Shown: piece after piece, positions 15,212 to 20,375 of the stretch
How the letters are laid out: each line of letters begins with the position of its first letter
How positions within the stretch are numbered: position 1 is the first letter of the stretch
Origin: Dehalococcoidia bacterium
GTDB lineage: Bacteria > Chloroflexota > Dehalococcoidia > Dehalococcoidales > G020351185
Length of the DNA stretch: 20,375 bases
Assembly (NCBI GenBank): GCA_030640385.1
Contig: DAOWJL010000026.1
Span: 1 to 20,375 of the forward strand
Direction of reading: 5' to 3'
Translations under genes and position numbers: made by a program
Notes under the pieces: generated by a model
Told to the model about the DNA's origin: nothing
What the model saw: only the letters and a program-made list of their open reading frames with translations
Databases searched by the model: none

Positions 15212-15442
15212 TTATACGCCACAGCTATCACAGCTGTTAGCACTACAACTTGAGCATGAACTGCCGCCAACAAGAGAGCTAACTCCGCTCCCATCTCTGG
15301 AAAAACAGGCAAAACTGGATAATATCTTCTCAGCCCTGCCATTACAGCATGGGCATAATACACCTTCATCAACCTGGCTCATCGGGCGCAATAATTCAAA
15401 TTTTGATTTACATTTAGGGCAAACGTATTCATATAATGGCAT
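15212..15442 (-). CDS. FmdB-family zinc-ribbon protein
   Basis: A 76-residue protein starting MPLYEYVCPKCKSKFELLRP, the hallmark of FmdB (putative regulatory protein) zinc ribbons. The second Cys pair is CPCC near residue 31, followed by AEKILSSFACFSRDG. The C-terminal tail is Ser/Gly/Cys rich, ending SCSSCSANSCDSCGV, which is common in this family. FmdB was named from an operon for formamide use, but its role is unproven. GAGGGGG lies about 5-6 nt before the ATG, and a near-consensus promoter is at 15463-15491. It is divergent from nadE. Confidence 0.9.
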   Translation of the reverse strand: MPLYEYVCPKCKSKFELLRPMSQVDEGVLCPCCNGRAEKILSSFACFSRDGSGVSSLVGGSSCSSCSANSCDSCGV

Positions 15443-15462
15443 TGCTTCCCCCTCTAGTAATA

Positions 15463-15491
15463 ATTTTAGATACTTAACTTTACAAAGTCAA
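15463..15491 (-). promoter_or_regulatory. Promoter of the FmdB-type gene
   Basis: On the minus strand TTGACT (15491-15486), a 17-nt spacer and TAAAAT (15468-15463). It is back to back with the nadE promoter; the two -35 boxes are separated by 17 nt. Confidence 0.62.
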
Positions 15492-15508
15492 CGCAAAGCC
15501 ACCATCCT

Positions 15509-15537
15509 TTGACCGATAAACTACAAGGCTGTATACT
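15509..15537 (+). promoter_or_regulatory. Promoter of nadE
   Basis: TTGACC (15509-15514), exactly 17 nt, TATACT (15532-15537). The predicted start near 15544 leaves a leader of about 24 nt. Confidence 0.65.
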
Positions 15538-15567
15538 ACGATAAAATCGCATTTCCGTGATAAGATT

Positions 15568-16296
15568 ATGGATACGCAGCAACTGGCAGATAAACTTGCC
15601 CTATGGATAAGAGAAAAAGTGTCAGCCGCCGGCTCAAAGGGAGTAGTGTTCGGTATCAGCGGCGGGCTGGATTCCTCAGTGGTAGCAGTGCTATGCCGGC
15701 GTACCTTCACTAAGAACATGCTGGGGCTGATTATGCCCTGCCATAGTAGCCAGCAGGATGAGCAGCATGCCAAAGCCGTAGCCGGCAAGTTCTCCATTCC
15801 GACAGAGACGGTAGTACTTGATGATATCTATGATGCCCTGCTTAGAATCCTGCCCCTGGATGAAGCATCGGCTACAAGCCAGTTGGCTAAAGGTAACCTC
15901 AAAGCCAGGTTGAGAATGCTCACTCTCTACTTCTATGCCAACCAGCTCCAGTATCTGGTGGTCGGCTCCGGCAATAAGAGTGAGCTTGCCGTAGGCTACT
16001 TTACCAAGCACGGCGACGGCAGTGTAGACATTTTACCCCTGGGTAATCTTGTCAAGAGGCGGGTAAAAGAGCTAGCCGAGTTTCTGCAAATCCCGCAGGA
16101 AATAATCAATAAACCGCCTTCGGCCGGCTTGTGGACAGATCAAACCGACGAGGACGAGCTTGGCTTGAGCTATGATGAGCTGGGCGACTACCTGACCGGC
16201 GGTAAAGTGCCGGAAAATATTAAACTGAAGATTGAAAAGTTGATAACCAGCAGCGACCATAAGCGAAACCCACCCCCGGTACCCGACTTCCAGTAG
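15568..16296 (+). CDS. nadE: NH3-dependent NAD+ synthetase
   Basis: Catalyses the last step of NAD synthesis, amidating deamido-NAD with ammonia and ATP. The pyrophosphatase loop is SGGLDSS (31-37). KGNLKARLRMLTLYFYAN fits the family helix, and VVGSGNKSELAVGYFTKHGDG holds the GT(G)NxxE-type nucleotide site (here GSGNKSE). The C-terminal KPPSAGLW-TDQTDEDELG segment is also diagnostic. At 242 residues it is the short, ammonia-dependent form; the glutaminase domain of glutamine-dependent enzymes is absent. The ATG has no obvious Shine-Dalgarno sequence but is 31 nt past a good promoter. The tRNA cluster follows from its own promoter. Confidence 0.94.
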   Translation: MDTQQLADKLALWIREKVSAAGSKGVVFGISGGLDSSVVAVLCRRTFTKNMLGLIMPCHSSQQDEQHAKAVAGKFSIPTETVVLDDIYDALLRILPLDEASATSQLAKGNLKARLRMLTLYFYANQLQYLVVGSGNKSELAVGYFTKHGDGSVDILPLGNLVKRRVKELAEFLQIPQEIINKPPSAGLWTDQTDEDELGLSYDELGDYLTGGKVPENIKLKIEKLITSSDHKRNPPPVPDFQ

Positions 16297-16335
16297 TACC
16301 CCTGTTTTCAATGCTAGGTACACTTTAATCCCTCG

Positions 16336-16364
16336 TTGACACTTATATATAGCATAAGTATAAT
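16336..16364 (+). promoter_or_regulatory. Consensus sigma-70 promoter of the tRNA cluster
   Basis: TTGACA (16336-16341), exactly 17 nt, TATAAT (16359-16364): a perfect match in both boxes and spacing. The predicted start near 16371 is about 7 nt before tRNA-Leu. Confidence 0.85.
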
Positions 16365-16377
16365 TTAGTTATTCCCG

Positions 16378-16463
16378 GCCGAAGTGGCGGAATGGCAGAC
16401 GCGCTACGTTCAGGGCGTAGTGTCCGTAAGGGCGTGTGAGTTCAAATCTCACCTTCGGCACCA
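16378..16463 (+). tRNA. tRNA-Leu (anticodon CAG)
   Basis: The acceptor stem is GCCGAAG/CTTCGGC. The anticodon stem CTACG/CGTAG encloses the loop TTCAGGG with anticodon CAG. A long variable arm (TGTCCGTAAGGGCG), as in class II tRNAs, and the T arm GTGAG-TTCAAAT-CTCAC follow. The CCA end is encoded (16461-16463). Confidence 0.95.
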
Positions 16464-16467
16464 AGGA

Positions 16468-16541
16468 GCGCTTGTAGCTCAGTTGGATAGAGCGCAGCCC
16501 TGCGGAGGCTGAGGCCGTGGGTTCGAGCCCCGCCAAGCGCG
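16468..16541 (+). tRNA. tRNA-Arg (anticodon GCG)
   Basis: The acceptor is GCGCTTG/CAAGCGC, the D stem GCTC/GAGC, and the anticodon stem CAGCC/GGCTG encloses CTGCGGA, giving anticodon GCG. The T stem GTGGG/CCCGC has one G-T pair. The D loop holds A20, an arginine identity element. Total 74 nt, with no encoded CCA. The body resembles the usual bacterial tRNA-Arg(ACG), but position 34 is G rather than A. Confidence 0.9.
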
Positions 16542-16546
16542 CTTAT

Positions 16547-16623
16547 GGGCGGTTAGCTCAGTTGGTTAGAGCACCTGCTTTACACGCAGGGGGTCACAGG
16601 TTCGAGTCCTGTACCGCCCACCA
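16547..16623 (+). tRNA. tRNA-Val (anticodon TAC)
   Basis: The acceptor is GGGCGGT/ACCGCCC. The anticodon stem CCTGC/GCAGG encloses TTTACAC with anticodon TAC. The T arm is ACAGG-TTCGAGT-CCTGT, and CCA is encoded (16621-16623). Its 3' end is directly followed by an integrase remnant, so it is the likely attachment site. Confidence 0.95.
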
Positions 16624-16781
16624 CAGCCTCAAAATCACCCCGCAATTCCACCGATACCCCCGAAAAGGGGCGCTGCCTGCCTGATTTTTCCCAAAATGTA
16701 AAAAGTGCACGCAATGTAGCACAATGTCGTATCCATTCCCCGGAACTTGACCTAGACTATCTGCGTGAGGAATCTGATAAC

Positions 16782-17363
16782 ATGACGATTCAAGACGCAC
16801 TGGTAGCCTATAGAACCTATGCCAAGGCCGAGGGTAAGAGCCCGAAGACCATCAGCTGGGTCACGTCTAGCATGGGCTACTTTGCCGAATTCCTGGGCCC
16901 CAGGCAGCAGGATACCGCCACGATCAAAGGAAACGATCTTCGCCGGTTCATCATTGCCCTCCAGGAAAAACCAAAGTTTTCCAATCACCCCTACAACAAA
17001 TCTCAGGCGGCCAAACTGTCCGCCCAGTCTATTGAGACCTATTGCCGAGGTATCAAGGCCTTCTTTGCCTTCTTAAAGCGCGAGAAGTTCATCAGCACCA
17101 ATGCCATAGCCAAGGTAACGACGCCAAAAGTCCCGGAGGTCGTGATTCCCACTTTCTCGGAAAAGGAGGTAGCGAAGCTTCTGTCTCAGCCGAACACGAA
17201 AACGAATGAGGGGTTCAGAGATTACTGCGCGGTTTATCTATCACTATCTATATTATATGATGATAGAGTTTGGTATTATCGGTTTCTACGCCCTATTATG
17301 ACTCGAATACTGAAAGTCAACCATAAGATAATAAGGGCCTATGCCCCCCATTTTGTCGTATGA
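16782..17363 (+). pseudogene. Truncated tyrosine recombinase/integrase (catalytic domain lost)
   Basis: Residues 1-110 form a SAM-like core-binding domain (TIQDALVAYRTYAKAEGKSPKTI, then LSAQSIETYCRGIKAFFAFL). Residues 124-155 begin the catalytic domain (TFSEKEVAKLL, EGFRDYCAVYLSLS). At about residue 156 (near 17247) the expected TG-x-R-xSE motif with the first catalytic Arg is absent. A 37-residue A+T-rich tail unlike any integrase follows, ending at 17363. The H-x-x-R and Tyr motifs are nowhere in the window. So the enzyme is inactive, cut by a deletion or by foreign DNA joined at about 17247. It sits 158 nt after tRNA-Val, the classic place for an island integrase. The 16624-16781 gap holds short ATGT-containing repeats that could be remnants of arm sites. 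Confidence 0.8.
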
Positions 17364-17640
17364 ACGATCCCACTACGTTTCTGGCCTGCCCCCATATGGT
17401 GTACTACTTGTCAAGTTAGAGTTATGGGCATTAGGACCGTCGGTTTGAGGGAAACGATGCGGATACGAACATATTTTATGTCATTTTAATCCTGGTTCAA
17501 CTATTTATCAAGAGCTTATACTTAATTTCATTAGTAACAGGGATTTGAAAAGTATACTGGAAATTGAAATAAGGCAATAATAGTCAGTTTTGTGCAACGA
17601 AGTCACTTTTAATTAATACTACTTATGAATAAAACAATAA
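17364..17640. other. Intergenic DNA after the integrase remnant
   Basis: This 277-bp A+T-rich stretch has no credible gene on either strand and no recognisable insertion-sequence end or hairpin. It lies between the broken integrase and the 3' end of the collagen-like gene and may be decayed mobile DNA. Confidence 0.4.
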
Positions 17641-18345
17641 TTACAGCACCGGATACACATAGACAATTAATGTTCTCTTGTCGATGGACCCCCCGCCTGG
17701 CACTGCTAATTCGATTTCAACCGTATGGATACCGGCCTCTAAATCATCCTTAATAAAGGTAAATGAATGAGCACCCCAGGAAGGTTCGGACATCATTAGT
17801 GTATTACACATAAGGACTTCATCTGGATTTAACGGTTCACCATTAACTAGTACCCTTGACCACATACTTCCTCCAGGATTAGCTTGAACTTGGGCACTAA
17901 ATGTAACAGCCAGAGTGCTAACTTCATCCGTGGAAAATCTGATGCTCAACTCCGGAAGATCCATATAGTCTTCGTTAGCCATTGCCAGGATAGGTCCCTT
18001 CGGCGCCGTTTTTGTAAATAATTCTGCCTGTGGCGCTACAGGGCCTGGTGGTCCTGGGTCACCCCTCTCTCCCTGTATCCCCTGTAGTCCTTGAAGTCCC
18101 TGGGGACCCATGGGACCCTGTATGCCATTGAGCCCCTGTAACCCTTGAGGTCCTTCTGGTCCCATGGGTCCAGCAAATCCATACGGCCCGGCTGGTCCAG
18201 TAGGTCCCTGTGCTCCAGTTTCGCCCTGCGATCCCTGTGCTCCTTGAGGCCCTACCGGTCCTTCAGATCCGGTGCAACCTGCAAAAGGTAGAATTATCAG
18301 TGAAGCAAGCGCAAAAAGGACGCATAATCGTATTAAGTTTTTCAT
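17641..18345 (-). CDS. Collagen-like lipoprotein
   Basis: The 234-residue product has a signal sequence (MKNLIRLCVLFALASLIILP) and lipobox FAGC with Cys24. An unbroken run of Gly-X-Y triplets then extends from Gly26 to about residue 103 (26 triplets). Typical triplets are GPQ, GPM, GLQ, GIQ and GPP, ending GERGDPGPPGPV. The final ~130 residues form a beta-rich domain (SIRFSTDEVSTLAVTFSAQV, HSFTFIKDDLEAGIHTVEIEL) that could act as the trimerising head, as C1q/TNF-like domains do; that link is inference. Such proteins form a rigid triple-helical stalk on the cell surface and may take part in adhesion or binding. AGGAGG lies 6 nt before the ATG. It is divergent from the GlcD-type gene; base composition is A+T richer than the housekeeping genes. 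Confidence 0.88.
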   Translation of the reverse strand: MKNLIRLCVLFALASLIILPFAGCTGSEGPVGPQGAQGSQGETGAQGPTGPAGPYGFAGPMGPEGPQGLQGLNGIQGPMGPQGLQGLQGIQGERGDPGPPGPVAPQAELFTKTAPKGPILAMANEDYMDLPELSIRFSTDEVSTLAVTFSAQVQANPGGSMWSRVLVNGEPLNPDEVLMCNTLMMSEPSWGAHSFTFIKDDLEAGIHTVEIELAVPGGGSIDKRTLIVYVYPVL

Positions 18346-18816
18346 TTCCTCCTCCTATTTTTTTGGGATAGTCAAACCTAATATACTAATTAGAATCAAT
18401 ATAATGCTGTATGCATAGTAATCAACAAAGGAGCGCCAACTGCTGTTTAATTAAGCGAACCAATGCCCTTATGATCTTCACCTTATCTACCCACCCAGTT
18501 AATTTTCAGTTGTAATAAACTATAGGGAAAATCTATTCCCTATGACTGGTGTTGTCAATAGGGTTATCAGGAAACGTGAAAACTACGGTATTGAACATTT
18601 CATCGAATTATTATTTCCAATTTGCCCCTATTGCTAAGGTGGGAATATAATCATTTGTATACATGTCCTGTATTAGATTATATACTTAAGGCCACAATGG
18701 CTGTAACACCGATAATTATAACTTGGTCAATGGCATAGCTTGCAGTAGCAATGCAATTTTATTGCAATTGATTAGGGAAAGCAAATATTTTACTTTCATG
18801 AGGTATGGAGTAGATA
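18346..18816. other. 471-bp intergenic region between divergent genes
   Basis: A+T-rich DNA between the collagen-like gene and the GlcD-type gene. It contains a small perfect inverted repeat ATAGGGA/TCCCTAT (18522-18543) and a palindrome with promoter near 18752-18791. A 31-codon plus frame (18542-18637) has no ribosome-binding site and was not called. I see no RNA gene or riboswitch. Confidence 0.5.
18752..18791 (+). promoter_or_regulatory. Promoter with overlapping operator-like palindrome before the GlcD-type gene
   Basis: TTGCAA (18762-18767), 18 nt, TATTTT (18786-18791) is a plausible promoter. Overlapping the -35 box is the inverted repeat TGCAAT-TTT-ATTGCA (18752-18766), the position of a repressor or activator site. 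Transcription would begin near 18798, with the ATG at 18820. Confidence 0.38.
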
Positions 18817-18819
18817 TTG

Positions 18820-20226
18820 ATGAACTATTGGTATGGGAAAGTAACTGATCAAACCATTGAGGAACTAATAGCTATTTTTGGTGGGGATAATGTTTTTACA
18901 AAGAAAGATGAAATAGAGGCGTACTCTTGTGATGAAATGCCACTTGCCAAACATCATATTCCGCAGGTTGTAGTTAAGCCAATAAATGTTCAGTCAATAA
19001 CTAGGTTAATGAGATTAGCTAACGAGAAAAGAATACCCATAACCCCAAGAGGAGCAGGAACTGGATTGAGCGGCGGTTGTATACCTATCTATGGAGGGAT
19101 ACTCCTCTCACTCGAGCGAATGAACAAAATAATTGAAATAGATCAAGAAAACTTTGTGGCTGTCGTAGAGCCAGGTGTAACTTTATCTGATCTTTGCAAT
19201 CATGTAGAGCAACAAGGATTTTACTACCCCCTTCATACAGGAGAAATGTCTGCAACTATTGGTGGGAACATATCCACGAATGCCGGAGGGCTGAACGCAA
19301 TCAAATACGGGGTGACTAGGCATAATGTACTGGGGCTAGAAGCGGTATTGCCAAACGGTGAAATCATCAGAACCGGTGGTAAATTTGTAAAGTGCTCTAC
19401 TGGCTATGACCTAACTCAGCTTATCATTGGATCCGAAGGGACATTAGCAGTAGTAACAAAGGCTATACTGAAACTTACCACTAAACCGGTGAAGAGAGAG
19501 GTATTATTTGCCCCCTTTATGAATCTGCAGAATGCCCTTGACGCTGTCCCTGAAATTATGAAGTTAAAAATAACACCTACTAGTATTGAATTTATGGAAA
19601 GAAGCATCATCGAGCTCGTTGAAAAATATCAAAATATAGAAATACCACACCACCAACATGAGGCTTACCTCATGATAACAGTGGAAGGAGAATCGGAAAA
19701 CGAAATATATGAATACTTTTCCAAAGTTGAGGAGATATGCAGACAAAACGAAGCTGTTGAGGCCATGGTACCAGGCAGTGCAAGGGCTCAGAGAAAACTC
19801 CTTGATGCCAGAGAAAAGTTTTTCCATGCCTTACAACAGTATGCTCCTATGGCTGTTATTGATGTTGTAGTTCCTCGAAGAGAAATAAGCGAATTTGTAA
19901 GAAAAGTAAGAGAAATATCAGAAGAGTTCCAAATTCCTATAATTGTGTATGGACATGCAGGTGATGGAAATGTGCATCTGCATCCCATCTGCCTGAATAT
20001 GAATAGAGGAGAATGGTCTAAAAAAATTTCCCGCCTTATGAGTGAAATATACCACGTCGGGATATCCCTGGGAGGTGCCATTTCAGGAGAGCACGGTATT
20101 GGTTTTGATAAGAAGGTTTACTTTAATCTGGAAACGGATATTGCGCTCATTAACATAATGAAGGGAATTAAAAAAGCTTTTGATCTAAACAATATACTTA
20201 ACCCCGGAAAAATATTCGACTTATAA
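18820..20226 (+). CDS. FAD-linked oxidase, GlcD/D-lactate dehydrogenase type
   Basis: A complete 468-residue FAD enzyme oxidising a 2-hydroxy acid such as glycolate or D-lactate. The FAD-binding_4 domain has PRGAGTGLSGGCIP (77-90), HTGEMSATIGGNISTNAGG (139-157), and YDLTQLIIGSEGTLAVVTKA (196-215). The C-terminal domain has YGHAGDGNVHLHP (377-389) and SGEHGIGFDKK (422-432), then the terminal NPGKIFDL. All expected motifs are present. The ATG at 18820 is preceded by GGAG at 9 nt. No iron-sulfur partner (GlcF/LldE type) is visible; one could lie past the right edge. Codon use is visibly A+T rich (ATA, AAA, GAA, AAT) compared with genes left of the tRNAs, which fits transfer. The substrate is not determined by sequence alone. 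Confidence 0.9.
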   Translation: MNYWYGKVTDQTIEELIAIFGGDNVFTKKDEIEAYSCDEMPLAKHHIPQVVVKPINVQSITRLMRLANEKRIPITPRGAGTGLSGGCIPIYGGILLSLERMNKIIEIDQENFVAVVEPGVTLSDLCNHVEQQGFYYPLHTGEMSATIGGNISTNAGGLNAIKYGVTRHNVLGLEAVLPNGEIIRTGGKFVKCSTGYDLTQLIIGSEGTLAVVTKAILKLTTKPVKREVLFAPFMNLQNALDAVPEIMKLKITPTSIEFMERSIIELVEKYQNIEIPHHQHEAYLMITVEGESENEIYEYFSKVEEICRQNEAVEAMVPGSARAQRKLLDAREKFFHALQQYAPMAVIDVVVPRREISEFVRKVREISEEFQIPIIVYGHAGDGNVHLHPICLNMNRGEWSKKISRLMSEIYHVGISLGGAISGEHGIGFDKKVYFNLETDIALINIMKGIKKAFDLNNILNPGKIFDL

Positions 20227-20375
20227 TATAAAGCCGTAAAATCATAATTTTTTAACAATCCATTGGCATTTAGGTTCACAATTCGATGTATTGTTACCTA
20301 ACAAAACGTCATATTGTGTAAAGTGAATCGATATGCTAGTATCCTATTTAAGAATGGTAAGACAAATTATTTTAG

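Noticed and set aside
16660..16695. CCCC-GAAAA-GGGG hairpin after tRNA-Val as terminator of the tRNA transcript
   Set aside because: The stem is only four base pairs and the T-run is too far away, so it could not be called with confidence.
16594..16800. Minus frame ending WAVQDSNL across tRNA-Val
   Set aside because: It is translated from the tRNA-Val 3' half; such products are a known annotation artefact.
18029..18270. Repeated short DNA motifs that could look like a CRISPR or tandem repeat
   Set aside because: They are the codons of the Gly-X-Y triplets in the collagen-like gene; there are no unique spacers of constant length. No CRISPR array is present in the window.
18542..18637. 31-codon plus frame ending LFPICPYC
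   Set aside because: It has no ribosome-binding site, is very short and starts within an inverted repeat; chance is more likely.

Overview
The window most likely comes from the chromosome of a Chloroflexota bacterium of the Dehalococcoidia type. The grounds are a DUF5679-type mini zinc ribbon, a TIGR01906/DUF1461 membrane protein, an L25 with a long acidic tail, and a DnaE with a PHP N-terminus and a C-terminal OB fold. This is an inference from protein character; no rRNA gene or other firm taxonomic marker is present. Most of the window is ordinary housekeeping sequence. The last ~3 kb, after a tRNA cluster, looks acquired or rearranged.

Layout. Positions 1-1031 (minus strand) hold the 5' part of an unrecognised protein running off the left edge, behind a near-consensus promoter. 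Upstream of it are a 46-residue zinc-ribbon gene and a strong terminator hairpin. Positions 1230-6114 (plus) hold a gamma-glutamylcyclotransferase-like protein, ribosomal protein L25, a NatA/NatB-type ABC exporter pair overlapping by 4 nt, a TIM-barrel amidohydrolase and a 2'-5' RNA ligase/cyclic phosphodiesterase (ThpR). Positions 6162-8338 (plus) form a probable operon from one promoter: small zinc-ribbon protein, ComF-type phosphoribosyltransferase and long-form ribosome hibernation factor, followed by an alkyltransferase of the Ogt/MGMT family. Positions 8465-13051 (minus) hold dnaE and then radC, with a terminator after radC.

Positions 13128-13289 hold a 162-bp non-coding palindromic element with imperfect terminal inverted repeats, resembling a MITE or REP-type element. 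Positions 13344-14294 (plus) hold the DUF1461 membrane protein and a DnaJ-type zinc-finger mini-protein. Positions 14368-15442 (minus) hold a 42-residue small protein with a good ribosome-binding site, an uncharacterised lipoprotein and an FmdB-type zinc ribbon. The FmdB gene and nadE (15568, plus) are divergent, each with its own near-consensus promoter.

A consensus TTGACA-17-TATAAT promoter then drives tRNA-Leu(CAG), tRNA-Arg(GCG) and tRNA-Val(TAC). Right after tRNA-Val is a tyrosine recombinase that has lost its catalytic domain. Beyond it the DNA becomes visibly more A+T rich. It carries a collagen-like lipoprotein (minus) and a GlcD-type FAD-dependent hydroxyacid dehydrogenase (plus) with an operator-like palindrome over its promoter. 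I see nothing in the last 149 bases.

I did not find a clearly new multi-gene system. The best leads are the partial left-edge protein, the decayed island boundary at tRNA-Val with the collagen-like lipoprotein behind it, the tRNA-Arg with a GCG anticodon, the 42-residue protein and the palindromic element. All gene functions are homology-style judgements made by eye, without database searches.
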